Part shown: one piece after another, positions 1 to 11,125 of the stretch
Position numbering within the stretch: the stretch's first letter is position 1
Layout: each line of letters begins with the position of its first letter
Assembly (NCBI GenBank): GCA_026724425.1
Contig: JAIUCV010000001.1
Coordinates: 8,600,556-8,664,555, forward strand
Length of the DNA: 64,000 bases
DNA from: Erythrophleum ivorense
Lineage: Eukaryota; Streptophyta; Magnoliopsida; Fabales; Fabaceae
Direction of reading: 5' to 3'
The notes under the pieces: generated by a model
What the model was told of the DNA's origin: nothing
Seen by the model: only the letters and a program-made list of their open reading frames with translations
The model's database searches: none
Translations under genes and position numbers: made by a program

Positions 1-788
1 ATAAAGTACTAACGAACACTCAAAATTAATTATAAAACATTTTAAAATTAACATATATTAATATTTAAATACATATTGCACTAAATTATTTAAATATATT
101 GTTAAAGTATAATAAGTAATATTATATCTACTTTTGTACATACTAATATTAAATTATAAATTAAATAAAATATACAAATATTAAATTTATATTAAATATG
201 ATTTTTTTTCAAATATTGAATATAAAATATATTAAAATACTATGAATTTTCATATCATCTGACTAAACTGATTGATCTTAAGTTGAATTGATTTTGGAGT
301 TCAGTTGGATTGTTAAATATATTTTTTCAAACTCTAATGATTTATTAAATTATATAAATTTTATTAATAAATTTATTATATTAATATAAATTATATCTAT
401 ATATTAATATTATAATATATTAAAATTTATTATTTAATAAAACTTTAAAGGTATATAATTTGGTTGATAGACTTGAATTAAAATTATTACTTATAACATT
501 AAATACATAAAATATAGTGTATATAATAAAAATAATAATAGCTATATATTAATACCAGATATTAAAAATATATTTTATTTGATAGCTTGTTATTTTTAAA
601 TAAAATTTTATAATTATTATAAAATATCTAATTTAACATAATATACAAGTGTTAAATTGGATTATTATATATTAATATTTTAAATATATATTAAATTAAA
701 GTATTTGGTGGGATTAAAAATGTGTATCAGAGTTAAAAAGTTTAATTTATATAATATATAATTTAATATATGTAAGACACTTCACTAA
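1..788. repeat. A+T-rich dispersed repeat, copy 1
   Basis: This noncoding, extremely A+T-rich block is colinear with 15758-16521 in the same orientation. Shared landmarks in the same order are the AAAGTACT start, the stretch around TATGAATTTTCATATCAT, the AATAGCTATATATTAATA stretch, and the TTTGGTGGGATT stretch near the right end. Similarity fades just after an ATATGTA-plus-CTTC motif. The left end may lie outside the window. No terminal TG...CA, clear inverted repeat or coding capacity is seen, so the class is unknown. The two copies lie on either side of the Sirevirus-like element, which could be chance or an older duplication. Confidence 0.75.
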
Positions 789-1305
789 AAAAAAAAAAAA
801 GCTTTACATTGAAAGTGTTTAGAAAAGGCAAGTGAAAAGGTTGAAATTATTTGAAAATGAATTTGAAAAGATGGCATTAGATAATTTTTTTTCCACTTGT
901 GCCTTTTATATTCTATGTGTACTATGTTTTCATTCACTTTCTTCATTCCCTTATACATTTCTCCCCACTTTCATTTCTTTTTTCTTTTTTACACTCTTCA
1001 TTTGCTCTCATTCTCTACTCTCCCATTTGCTCCTCTTCTTTCTATTCTATTGTTTGGTTTTTCTCCCCTTTCTCTTTCTTTTCTTCTTCTCTCTCTTTTG
1101 ATCTTTGATTACCTATTTTCTCTCCCCCTCATCTATCACTTCTTTCTCTATGGTTTCTTGTGATTTCTTTAGTTCTCTCTTCTTATGTTAGTTATTGATT
1201 AATTTGGTTATTAATAGTAAGATTAATATATTTCACATGTTTGTTATTTATTATTCTACTTTTTTTAAAATTGATGAATAATATGCTATTTTTTATCCTG
1301 TAGGT
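789..1305. other. Noncoding stretch with a long pyrimidine-rich tract
   Basis: After a poly(A) run near 790-802, bases about 950-1160 of the + strand are dominated by C and T. The open frames here are low-complexity Phe/Leu/Ser translations and are not credible proteins. A TTTTTTATCCTGTAG stretch just before 1304 resembles a plant 3' splice site, but it sits directly before the first copia gag-like residues, and no upstream exon was recognised. I see no gene here. Confidence 0.5.
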
Positions 1306-2290
1306 GGAAGCAATTATGCTTGGAAACAAAGAACATTTACATAAACAAAAATGGAGAATCTAAAATAAATTCTTGAGAGATAAAGGAAATGAAGTAGAAA
1401 GAAAAGGCAAAAAAAAAAAAAAGGAATAAAAAGCAAGAATCTAAAAAATAGTTAAATTAATTAATAATATGATATGAATTAAGGAATTATTAACATAATC
1501 TGTGTAGTGCTTAATTTTAAAAAAAATTAATTTTAACTGAATATAATTATGAAAAATTAGTTAGTGATTTGAATGTAAAAGAATTCCAAAAGCTCTCAAG
1601 GTGTCATTTTGTAAAAGACATATGAGGCAAATTACAAATCACATATGAAGGAATTACAAAAGTTCAAAAGATGATAATTGATAATTTAGTGTATGAGTAT
1701 GAGTTATTCAAAATGAAGGATGATGAAAACATAGAAGAAATGTTTCAAAAATTTGGAAAAATTATCAATGACCTTGATGCTCTTGGAAATGCTATCCAAA
1801 TGAGGATCTTATTTGAAAGTCTTTAAGAGTCTAAGCTCACCTTGGAGTGTAAAAGTCACTAGCATTTAAGAAAGTAGAAAGCTTAAAGGAATGATGATTG
1901 ATGAACTTAGAGGGGATTTAATTGCCTATGAAGGAAGCTACTTAAATAGGAATAAAGAAAGCATAATGAAAACAAAGATTATTACCTTAAGAACCTCCTA
2001 TCAAGAAGATGAGCTTCTTGTTGATCAATCCAAGGACAGAGAAATGGCCCTACTAGCCAAAAGGATATATAGCTTCTACAAGAAAAGACTCTGGAATAAA
2101 AACAGGAAGCTTGACAAAGCAAGAAAGAACCAAAGTTGTCCTCAAATGCCATGTATGTAAGAAAATTGGACATATAAAAGCCAATTATCCATTAGCAAAC
2201 AAATCAAGTTTAAACCATAAAAAGAAGGCAATGGTAGCAAACTTGGAGTGATGATGACTTTCTAGATGAATCAAATGAAGGAGATGAGTA
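1306..2290 (+). pseudogene. Sirevirus-like gag, first part (nucleocapsid knuckle 1)
   Basis: Gag would form the cytoplasmic virus-like particle. A short GGSNYAWKQR-like start near 1303-1335 resembles the conserved N-terminal gag motif. From about 1620 the frames give a Retrotran_gag_2/UBN2-like region, including YEYELFKMKDDENIEEMF near 1692-1746. A CCHC knuckle follows at 2147-2188: CHVC, then four residues, His, four residues, but with Tyr replacing the last Cys, so zinc binding is probably lost. The longest open piece is 1891-2160, and stops interrupt the rest. The gag is cut at about 2503 by an inverted-repeat element and resumes near 3237. Confidence 0.75.
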
Positions 2291-2502
2291 AAAAGCAACA
2301 AATGTGTGCCTCCTAATCATAACATATTCCTAGAGTGACATTGATGAAAAAAAGAAAGTTAAAAACTTCTGTCTTGTGACCAATGAGGAATCTACTAGTA
2401 CTAAGGTAGAAGAATAGGTAAATGATACTCCCTTCACATATGATGAATTACTATATGCCTTTGATGCCATTATGGGAGATTCAAATAAAATTGTACTAAA
2501 AC

Positions 2503-3236
2503 TAATGTTTTTAAAATCGGATCGATCATTGAACCAGTAAAAGCACTTATTTACGATTTATTGGTTGAATAGATAATAATTAAATATATTTTAAAAAAAA
2601 TTTATACATTAAAATTTTAATGTAACAAATAAATATTCGTAAATTTTAAATATTTGATTACTAATTCAATATTTCTTAAGATATTATAAAAATTATTTTT
2701 TAATTAAAAACGAAAATTACTTATGATTAAAAGTTAAGAATATTTAATATTAACATTTTTGAATTTTAAAGTTATATTAACATTCTACTTATCATTAAAA
2801 AAATTTAAAAAAAAAAACAAAAAGTAAATAGTAATTTTGACTAAATATCTTGATATTTGAGAGAAATGTAATTAGGAAATAGAATATAATAGAGAGTAAT
2901 CATAAAAAATAGTCAAGTATGCATATTTTATTTCTTTTATATTCTTTCTTTTTCTTTAAAAAAAATTTCTCTATATTTCAACTCCTTCCTCTTTTTTATT
3001 GCTTTCTATTTTTAATTTGTCAAATTTTTTTAGGATGAATTATTCTAGTATATAAGAAAAATCTTTTTTAAAAAAATTGCTATGGACTAGTTCAAACTGG
3101 TTTTAATAGATCCAATTTTGACTAGTTCTTGATTAGTTTGATCGATTTTTTAGTTGATCAATTTTTTGGACTAACGGAATTGAACTAAGGACTAGTTCTC
3201 GGTCAAACTGACCAATTTGATCTTATGTTTAAAACC
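2503..3236. mobile_element. Small inverted-repeat element inserted in the gag
   Basis: The left end reads GTTTTTAAAATCGGATCGAT; the right end, reversed, gives GTTTTAAACATAAGATCAAA followed by TTGGTCAGTTTG. These are related imperfect terminal inverted repeats of the TTTAAAACCGG...GGTCA kind seen in plant non-autonomous elements. The interior is A+T-rich with repeated GACTAGTT/AACTGG words near 3085-3205. An ACTAAAA word lies just outside both ends, consistent with a target duplication of about 7-8 bp, though exact ends are uncertain. Gag-like sequence lies on both sides. A related half-element may lie at 51145-51290. Superfamily is not assigned (hAT-like is possible). Confidence 0.6.
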
Positions 3237-3700
3237 AGACTAAAATACAATGAACTAAAAAGGGATCAAATGAAAATGTTGAAAAGCTTTAGTGTAATCA
3301 AAAGTGAAAAGGATATCTTAAAAGGGAAGTTAAGTTAGTTGAAGAAGAATATTCTATGCCAGCTCTTTTAACAAAAAATAAAAAGCTAAAAGAAAAGGTT
3401 ACAAGTCTAAATGTGGATTAGGCAAATTTGTAAAAGGTCATGAATAATTAAAGGTAATTTTGGGAACAAAAAAAATAATCTTTAGGAAAGAGTGGCATTG
3501 GTTATGATTGTGATGAAGATGATGAAAAACAAACTAAGACTATTTTTATGAAAGTCTCAAATAGTAGATCACCTAGAATGTGTTATACTTGTAATAAAGA
3601 AGGTCATATATCTTATCAATGCTTAATGAACCTGAGAAGGGTGTTTGAAAGTGAATTCTTAAAAATGTTCTTGTATATAAGAAATATAAGGACCCAAAGT
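3237..3700 (+). pseudogene. Sirevirus-like gag, second part (helical spacer and knuckle 2)
   Basis: After the inserted element the gag continues with a Lys/Glu/Leu-rich stretch (about 3255-3450) typical of a coiled-coil spacer. An intact CCHC knuckle follows at 3581-3622, reading CYTCNKEGHISYQC with perfect C-x2-C-x4-H-x4-C spacing. Two knuckles separated by a helical spacer are a recognised feature of Sirevirus-type gag. Stop codons interrupt the frame several times, so no full protein is made. Confidence 0.7.
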
Positions 3701-3960
3701 TCATTGGGCACCTAAATTCTCATATATTGCATAAAGGTCTTTCTTAAGGCTAGAATTGGAGAAGACTATGGTTCCTAGATTCTAGATGTTCCAGTTACAT
3801 GATTGGAAATAAGAAAAATTTTCTGTCTTTTATTCTTTAGGTATTTGGCATCATTACATTATTTGATAATAAAAAATGTAAAATAATAGGTACAAGTACA
3901 GTAAGTATAAATGCATATTTTGCTATTTAATATTGTGTATTATATTGATGGACTTAAGCA
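3700..3960 (+). pseudogene. Copia aspartic protease remnant with altered active site
   Basis: In its element this protease would cut the Gag-Pol polyprotein. The catalytic region is readable at 3769-3800 as WFLDSRCSSYMIGNKKNF. The family normally has Asp-Ser/Thr-Gly followed by Ser-x-His-(I/M)-T. Here Gly is Arg (codon 3784-3786) and the His is Tyr, so the enzyme would be inactive. Frameshifts follow near 3860, where the family's VTFGD-like strand is expected. Confidence 0.7.
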
Positions 3961-4109
3961 TAAACTAATTAGCATTAGTCAATTATATGACAAAGCACAT
4001 AAAGTTGCTTTTGATTCCTATACATGCACCATCTATGATAAAGAAATGGATAATACCTTAATAAAAGGAAAAAAGATAAGATAATGTCTACATTTTACAT
4101 CTTGATAAT

Positions 4110-4496
4110 ATCTTGCTTAAATATCTCTTGCATCCATGTATGGTCAAAGGTGGATTTGGCACAAAAGGTTAGAACATGCTAGTATGAATATAATATCTAA
4201 ATTATCATCAAAAGAACTTGTTATTGATTTTCCTAAACTCAAATATTAAAAGAATGAAGCATGAAAAGCATGTCAAAGAGGGAAGCAAATGAGATCATCC
4301 TTCGTATCCAAGGAATTTGTTTCTACAAGTAGACCACTTTAATTGATTCATATGAATTTACTCAGTCTTTTATTAAAGGTAAAAGTTATGGTCTTTTTTC
4401 TTTATATAGTTAATGATTTCTCTACATTTAGATGGGTTTTTTTCTTAGCCCATAAGAATCATTGTTTTGAAAAATTTAAGACCTATTATGCACAAG
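4110..4496 (+). pseudogene. Copia integrase, N-terminal zinc region and start of the core
   Basis: The GAG_pre-integrase/HHCC region is visible: WHKRLEHASMN from 4157, then a block ending ...KACQRGK near 4258-4290 in which the first Cys of the C-x2-C pair is a stop codon (TGA at 4259-4261). The catalytic core begins near 4343 with LIHMNL...VKVMVFFLYIVNDFSTFRWVFF, where the family has a conserved Asp; here the readable residues give VNDFSTFRW. The core is interrupted after 4496 by a solo LTR and continues at 6401. Stops show it is dead. Confidence 0.8.
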
Positions 4497-4779
4497 TGAT
4501 AATCCCCTGTTATTTATGTTATTATGCATATTTTCTCCTAGTAAATATGGTTTTAGCCTCTAATTATAGGGTAAATAATACTTTTATAGATAAAACAAAC
4601 ACACTTAGGATGAATAGTTCTATACTCAACTTTTACATTGTAAATGATAAGTTTTGTTTTAATTTTGAGTATATTGGGAACTAATTATACTTTGCCTTAG
4701 TTTTAGGGTGCATGTTTAAGAGAGGATTAAATTTCCTTATGTCAAAAAGGCTATAGGATACTTGTAGTTGCATTTTTTG

Positions 4780-5180
4780 GAAGCTCATCGCGGCCTAAAT
4801 CATTCCAACCACGGTCAAGAGGGAAGAAAAAGAAGGCAAGTTTGCAAGACTATCCTCGCTGCGACACAAATTAATCATGTCGCAGTGAGGCATCAAACAG
4901 AACCTAAATGCACTGCAGTGGGATTATGTTGAGCTGCAGTGAGGATTGAAACAACTTTGAAGTCATGGCGAAGATCATGTTGAGTTGCAGCACGTTGTCA
5001 GGTAGAGACTAACTGAGCCACGATGGTGTTACATTGTGCCGCACTGTAGAGTGTATTCACCCCATCTAGTAGACAACTTCTCTAAGATGTGAATGGGCAA
5101 GCTACAACGCATAGTGATCCAGTACTTAACTTCGCTATAGCGTGACTTTTTGTGCAATGGCAGGATGCATTTTAGCAAAA
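4780..5180. repeat. G+C-rich cluster of repeated GCAGTG/CACTGCAG words
   Basis: Within the solo LTR at 4497-6395, words such as GTCGCAGTGAGG, CTGCAGTGAGG, ACTGCAGTGGG, GAGTTGCAGCACG and GCCGCACTGTAG recur with local inverted symmetry. The block is more G+C-rich than its surroundings. Position toward the U3 part of the LTR makes it a candidate promoter/enhancer repeat, but that is inference. A different motif set plays the same positional role in the solo LTR at 11493-14406. Confidence 0.5.
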
Positions 5181-5800
5181 CGTAGTGTTTTTCTTTGCCA
5201 AATTTTTTAGGGTTTTTGGCTTCATATGGTGACTACTATGAAGGGAGCCATCATTCTAGGTTTTTTTTTTTGGTTTGTTCAAAGTATGTAGAGGCTAGGG
5301 AGAAGTTAAGGAAGACATTTTTGAAGCAAGGGACACTAGGGATTGAGGATTGAAGCAAAGGCCAGATTCTCTTTTGAGTTCCTTCCTTCCTTCTTCTTTT
5401 CTTACATTTTCTTTGATGTATTTGAGTTTTGCTTTGAATTTTTTGCTAGTTTTTATGAACATGTGTAGCTAAACTCTCTAGTTTATGATTATTAGAAACC
5501 CTTGTATGGATTAGTAGGTGTTCTTCACTTTGAACTTGCAATTAATGATGATTACATGTTTATTCAATTCTATGCTTATTGCTCTTTGATTCCTTGGAAA
5601 CAATTAGAATGATTTGTTACTTGTGCTTGAACTTGGAAAAGAGAAAGTAAAGTAGAACAAAAGTTAAGTAGTGTGAGTTCTTGAAACTTGTTAGGAAAAG
5701 TGGATAGTATAGTTAATGAAATACGAATATTCATTAACCTCACATAGTCAAATTAGGTATTGTGCTATCTAATTACTCTTGATTAATTTTATAAGGAATT

Positions 5801-6256
5801 ATGAAATTAATCAGATAACCCCATATAAGATTTAGAAAAATACTTGTAAGAATAAACGAATCTTAGGCTAACATGTATCACTATTGAGAGCAAGGGTATT
5901 AAGTGTTGAAGTAACTTGCTATGAAATACAAGAGGGACTAATAATCTAAAATGCTAATATTAACCCTGAACTTTGCATAGTATATAGTCTATAATCATTT
6001 CTTGTTGATACCAACACTTGAATTTGAGTATGAAATTAATCAGATAACCCTATATGAGATTTGGAAAAATACTTGTAAGAATAAATGAATCTTAGACTAA
6101 CATGTATCACTATTGAGAGAAGGGGTATTGAGTGTTGAAGTAACTTGTTATGAAATATAAGAGGGACTAATAATCTAATATGCTAATATTAACCCTGAAC
6201 TTTGCATAGTATATAGTCTATAATCATTTCTTGTTGATACCAACACTTGAATTTGA
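5801..6256. repeat. Tandem duplication, period about 229 bp, two copies
   Basis: Copy 1 (5801-6029) and copy 2 (6030-6256) both run from ATGAAATTAATCAGATAACC to a CAACACTTGAATTTGA end. They share nearly every base, with a few substitutions such as CCCCATATAAG against CCCTATATGAG and one or two small indels. This is a recent duplication inside an otherwise degraded solo LTR. Confidence 0.92.
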
Positions 6257-6400
6257 TTCACTTAATTTAAGTTAGGTTGTGAATTTTGGTACTTGACAAT
6301 GTTTTGACAACAAATTCTCAAGGGAATGATATTTTCTTATCACTATATTGCTTTTGCAATACGTATACTAGTGTGTGCGCTTCAAGTAAGCAACAAAAAG

Positions 6401-6870
6401 TTCAAAATGAGAAAGGGTGCTTAATCTCCTTAATTCTAAGTGGTTGTAGAAATAAATTTGAAAATCAAAATTTTTTAAAGAGTTTTGTGATGAACTTAGA
6501 ATAAATCACAATTTTTCTACTCCAAAAACTTCTCTACAAAACAGAGTTATGGCAAGGAAAAATTATACTTGATTAACATGACTACTTCTCAAAGCAATCA
6601 ATACTTCTTGCTACATCTTGAATATGTACTTAATATGGCCTATTTTGAATAAAACCATGAACTATGGAAATGCAAAAAATTTAACATTAGTTATTTTGAT
6701 ATTTTTAGATGTAAATTCTTTATTCACAATAATAATAAAGATAATCTGGAAAAATTTGACTTGATAATTGATGAAGGAATTTTCAATGGCGATTTAAATT
6801 CTAGTAAAATATATAAAGTATACACTAAATGGTCAATGACTATTGAAGAGTCTACAAGTATTATTATTAT
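6401..6870 (+). pseudogene. Copia integrase, second part
   Basis: Frames give VQNEKGCLISLILSGCRN then KFENQNFLKSFVMNLE near 6400-6503, matching the copia integrase core around its second catalytic Asp (lost here) and its region FENxxF. Further on, PILNKTMNYGN and a segment ending in MTIEES (about 6625-6850) match the C-terminal part that follows the catalytic core in copia integrases. The reading resumes where 4343-4496 stopped, showing that 4497-6395 is an insertion. Stops and frameshifts are frequent. Confidence 0.8.
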
Positions 6871-7180
6871 TTTATAAATCTAACAAGTCTATACCAAGTT
6901 AAAGCAGATTAATGATAAGGAAAAAATGTGCATAAGGCAATTTGAGTTGTACAAATCTCATTATCAAGAATCAAAAAGTGTATAGATTGAGCAAGCTTAT
7001 AACAAGAACCTAATGCAATTTTAAAATCCTCCTTTGAACAATAAAAGGAAGATGAAGAAATTGCTACTAATCAATAAGAAGCTAATAGGAACAACATTAT
7101 GATAGAATGGAGATATCTTATTCTAACCAAATGAGTTCGTTATTGGTAGTCCAAATTAAGGAAGAAGGACTAGATCCTTA
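6871..7180 (+). other. Decayed spacer between copia integrase and reverse transcriptase
   Basis: Short peptide matches such as the MEISYSNQMSS segment near 7100-7150 sit where copia elements of this lineage carry a Pro/Lys-rich linker before RT. Nothing longer is readable, and stops are dense. Confidence 0.4.
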
Positions 7181-7189
7181 TACAAAGAT

Positions 7190-8090
7190 ATGAATCATAT
7201 GACTTTCATGTCTCAAATTGAACCTAAAAGCATAGAAAAAGTCTTAAAGATGATTCATGGATTATAGCTATGCAAAAAGAACTTAATTAGTTTGAAAGAA
7301 ATCAAGTGTAGACATTTATTCCTAATTCTAATGATCAATTTGTCATTAGCATGAAGTGGGTTTTCATAAATAAACTTGATGAATCAAGTAATATAATAAG
7401 AAACAAAGCAAGATTAGTTGCACTAGGCTATAATCAAAATTGAATATATAGACTTTAAAAAACATTTACTCTTATAGCTAGGGTCTATAAGAATATTATT
7501 TGACTTTTAATGTTATAGAGGATTTAAGTCACATCAAATAAATGTTAAAAGTGTATTTTTGAATGGGTATCTAAATAAAGAAGTTTATGTAAAACAACCT
7601 CCTAGTTTTGAAAGCATTGAGCATCCTAATTATGTTCCTAATTGAAAATGGTTTCACTAAAGGAAAAATAGACACCACATTATTTATTAAGAATATAAAG
7701 CATGACATTCTAATTGTTCAAATATATAACAATGATATCGTTTTTAGATCAACTAATGAACTTTTGTGCAAGGATTTTTCTAAGCTAATGATTATTAAGA
7801 TAAATGACCTTTTACCTTAGGCTGCAAAGCAAACAAATGAAAGAAGGAATCTGTATATATCAAACAAAGTATGTGAAGGAGTTGCTAAAGAAATTTGAGA
7901 TAGATAAATCCAAGCAAAGCAAAACTCCTGAGTTCATTCATCAAATTCAACAAAGATGAAAAAGGTATATTTATAGATCAAAAAAAGGTTGAGCCATGAT
8001 CATATCCTTGCCTTATTTAACTACTAGTAGACTTAACATTATGTTTTGTGAATGTTTATGTGCTAGATTTTAATCTAACCTAAAGGAATC
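7190..8090 (+). pseudogene. Copia reverse transcriptase (RVT_2), stop-ridden
   Basis: In the element this enzyme copies the RNA into cDNA. Readable landmarks in order are DDSWIIAMQKELN (about 7248-7286), MKWVFINKLDES (7352-7387), NKARLVALGYNQN (7402-7441), HQINVKSVFLNGYLNKEVYV (about 7532-7592), and FTKGKIDTTLFIKN in the open piece 7608-7820. The normal Tyr-Val-Asp-Asp catalytic box reads Tyr-Asn-Asn-Asp at 7725-7736, so the enzyme is catalytically suspect as well as truncated by stops. A segment between the PPSFES motif and the fingers/palm region is missing near 7615-7640. Confidence 0.85.
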
Positions 8091-8219
8091 ACATCTATCT
8101 ATTTTAAAAAGAATTTTCATATATCTATTAAGAACTTAAAAGTTAAGACTTTGATTTCCTAGGTGTAATTCTTGTGATTTGTTTAGATTTTGTGATACTA
8201 ATTTGTAAGACATTGTCTT

Positions 8220-8570
8220 GTATCATTGTTTAGAAAAAGGAAAACTTAGTTGCATTATTTATAGTTGAAGTTGAATATGTCTTAACAAGAAGCTACTGTG
8301 CTTAAATATTATGGATAAAGCAACGCCTACAAGGTTATGGGTTATACTTTGATTATGTCTTTATCAAGTATGATAACATGATTTAACAGTTAAGAACCAA
8401 GCATATTAAGATAAGGCATCACTTTCTAAGGGATCTTGTAGCCAAGGGAGACATTATTTTAGACTTTATATCAATTGAGGATCAATTAGTAGATATTTTT
8501 ATCAAGCTATTTAATAAGGATAAATTTATTAAAATTCGAAGAGAAATAGGCATGATACAAATATAATGGC
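8220..8570 (+). pseudogene. Copia RNase H remnant
   Basis: VEVEYVLTRSYC near 8263-8298 and the terminal block RHHFLRDLVAKGDIILDF, then IEDQLVDIF...NKDKFIKIRREIGM (8410-8555), are characteristic of the copia RNase H C-terminus. This domain degrades the RNA template strand. Stops split the central part. The IRREIGM ending is close to the C-terminus usual in Sirevirus-type Pol proteins. Confidence 0.8.
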
Positions 8571-8786
8571 TGAATTTTTGCATACATCTTCATTAAATTG
8601 ATTTCAATTCCTAATTTGTTACATCAAGAAAGTTTCCATAAATGATTCTTGATTACTTGATTTTATTTCCTAAATGACTATGCAATTAATCGAAGTTTGA
8701 CAAATATCTGTGATTACTTTTTATGTCTGGAAAGTTATCATTTTAATTTTTGAAAATCCCATGCATATCTGTATCATTATATAATA

Positions 8787-10550
8787 TTGGGAATGCATGA
8801 TGTGATTAAAAGCACTGCTATGTGTTCTTACCTCACATCTTTACATTTGCATAATTGCTTTGTTCTTTTACTTTACCTTCATGCTATGCAATTGTCTTAT
8901 CCATTCCACCATAAAACTCCAAATCCCAGCCTTTCCCATCATGCTAAAACTCTAAAAAATAAAGCAAAAGGCACAAATAAAAAAGAATCAGCTTTGAGAG
9001 TTCAACAAGAATAATTGAAAAATGCAATAAATCAAAGAAAGTGCACATCTTCGAGGACTCTAAAGCAAAGGCAAGGTTCAAGAATGACTTTTAGGACTAT
9101 AGTTACTTTGTTCGAAGAGAGGTAAATCTTGACTTCTTTATGTTTAAAGGTTTTCCAATTTTTGTGCTATTAAAAAGTTAGGTTGGTTGGAATTTTCCAA
9201 AATCAAGGAATAAGTCTTCCTTGTTATGATTTGTGAATTTTATGCAAATCTCACCTTTCATTTTGATTCCTTGATAGGGTTAGGGATGGTAAAGGGGAGA
9301 AGATTTACAATTGACTATGATTTCTTGGCAAACACTATCAAATGCCTTAAATGCCTTAATACTGGAGTAAAAAGGTACTTAACTCATGTTAGAATTGAAT
9401 GTGATGGATTTAATCATGTTGAAGCAATAGAAGAGATCATCAAGAAACAAGCTACTACTACAGATGTTCATACTATCAATGTCAGCACTAGGATGCTTAT
9501 GTACACAATGAACTAACTTGTGATTCCTTGTGTTACGATGTCAAACTCACCAACTCATCTGGAGCTATTCTACATTTGGTGCACACTTCATGCTATTCAT
9601 CTAAACTTATTGTTTATCATTTTAAGTCATTTGAAAACTGTGCTTAATGGTGAGTTTAGTGAACTTCCTTATGGAATGGCTATATCTCTAATTGCCAAGA
9701 ATATCAAGGCTGACCTATCTACATATGAAAGTGGAAAAGGCTATTACTCAAGCAAAATTTGACTCCAGATTGTTGGCATCTATGTAATATAGAAAGGTTG
9801 GCTAGACGTAGGTTAAAGGAAGTGAAGAGGATCCTAGTTTTGATACATCAAGAATGAAAAGTGGAAAGAAGAGTATGGCTTCTAGTTGAGAAAAGTTAGA
9901 AAAGGCAAAAGATCCAAAAGAAGCTCACCTGTTTAAAAGTCCACTTGTCTCTTAACCAAAGGAAAAGACAAAGAACCTAAGATGGTAGACCTAATGGAAG
10001 CGGAAAAAATAGACATTTTTCAATTTAAAAATGAATTAGAAACATTGGAAATGTTTGAAGAAGATGGCCTTGTGTATATTGTATCAAAATTTGAAACTAC
10101 ATCCTTTTCATTTATAATAAAGTTTAAGGAAGAAAAGAAAGAACAAGTGGGTAAAGAATAAGCTCCCATACCAATGGCACTTACTACACCCACTTGTAAA
10201 CAATTGGCACCAACTGCAAAACTAATAGATGAATTGACAATTATTGTACCTCCTTAAGTGATTACTTTGATTCATTAGGTTTAGAATGACATCATAAATG
10301 ATATACATGCCAATGATGTGATTGCTACATCTTTACTGGTTCATGGTCATGAATTTGACTTGCTTATAAGATATGTTAAAAAGTTGGAAGATGATGTTAA
10401 GAGCCTCAAGTTGCTTCTGGATCCCTTAGATACACTTAGCTTTACCACCTTTTACCACACCACTCTTGTGGGTCCTTCTGAATCTTAAGCTTCACTTGCT
10501 CCAATTCCACCATCTGATCCACCTACACCTTCAACTACTTAATTCACATC
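8787..10550 (+). pseudogene. Third ORF after RNase H (env-position ORF), decayed
   Basis: This region lies between Pol and the 3' LTR, where Sireviruses carry an extra ORF sometimes called env-like. An open start (8787-9014) is followed by frames with HIFEDSKAKARFKNDF (about 9049-9096). The best open piece, 9226-9516, contains ICEFYANLTFHFDSLIG and a GMVKGRRFTIDYDFLANTI segment, which resembles the 'putative plant transposon protein' domain. A second piece (9520-9762) includes GEFSELPYGMAISLIAKNI, another motif I associate with these ORF3 proteins. The tail (about 10190-10540) is Thr/Pro-rich. Function is unproven for the family, and no signal peptide or clear membrane segment is readable here. 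Multiple stops make it non-functional. Confidence 0.6.
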
Positions 10551-11112
10551 ATTTTGCATTCTGCATTTTGGTATTTTGTTTGGGTGACTATAGTAACTAT
10601 CTAGTTTTTGGATTGATTGGTATTGCTAGGACCCCTTAGGATTCTACTTGCTTGATATGGCTATTTTTAGATTTGCTTGTTTCACTATGTTACTTAATTA
10701 TGTGATAAGTTCATGACTTATTATCTAGTTTCTATGGCTACCTTATGCTTATTATCGTGCTTGTTTGTCAATGGTAGTCTATAATTCTATTGATCTAATG
10801 TATCTACCTTTTTGCATATAGCAAAAAGGGAGAAGTATCATATCTATGAAACTAATGATGATGATTGAGATCAAAATTGTGATGCTATATTGTTGCTACT
10901 ATTCCTTGTTATGAATTATATATTTGTAAACTATAATAAGTTTTAAAGGAAGCATGAATGAAGTGAGGTGGAGCTCACTCTATATGTGCTTTGATTAAGG
11001 GAGAGCAAATGACTTTTGAATATCTATGAAAGAAAAATGCTACTTACTCTATACTTTTTAGATATTTTCCAAATTATATGCTTGATAAAATTTCACATGT
11101 TTGGCATAATCA
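10551..11112 (+). other. Noncoding 3' region of the Sirevirus-like element
   Basis: Between the third ORF and the polypurine tract no coding is readable. A short purine run near 10820-10832 (GCAAAAAGGGAGAAG) looks like a second, internal polypurine-tract-like sequence. Confidence 0.4.
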
Positions 11113-11125
11113 AAATGGGGGAGAA
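11113..11125 (+). promoter_or_regulatory. Polypurine tract of the Sirevirus-like element
   Basis: AAATGGGGGAGAA directly precedes the TGTTGGG start of the 3' LTR. This is the plus-strand primer site used in reverse transcription and is positioned exactly as expected. Confidence 0.85.

Larger units (their letters stand above)
4497..6395 (+). mobile_element. Gypsy-type solo LTR inside the copia integrase
   Basis: The copia integrase stops at ACAAG (4492-4496) and resumes after AAAAG (6396-6400), a 4/5-matching 5-bp target duplication. The insert starts TGATAATCCCCTG and ends GCAACA, compatible with TG...CA. Its right part carries features usual at the 3' end of Tat/Athila-like plant LTRs: a GTGTAGCTAAACTCTCTAG motif near 5463-5481 and a CTCAAGGGAATGATATTTTC motif near 6315. 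No gag or pol is present inside, so this is a solo LTR left by LTR-LTR recombination. Its U3-like part (4780-5180) holds G+C-rich repeated words, and 5801-6256 is a tandem duplication. Confidence 0.75.

Noticed and set aside
832..1163. Three overlapping + strand ORFs of 69-89 codons
   Set aside because: All are translations of a pyrimidine-rich tract, giving Phe/Leu/Ser-rich low-complexity peptides; no domain or codon signal.
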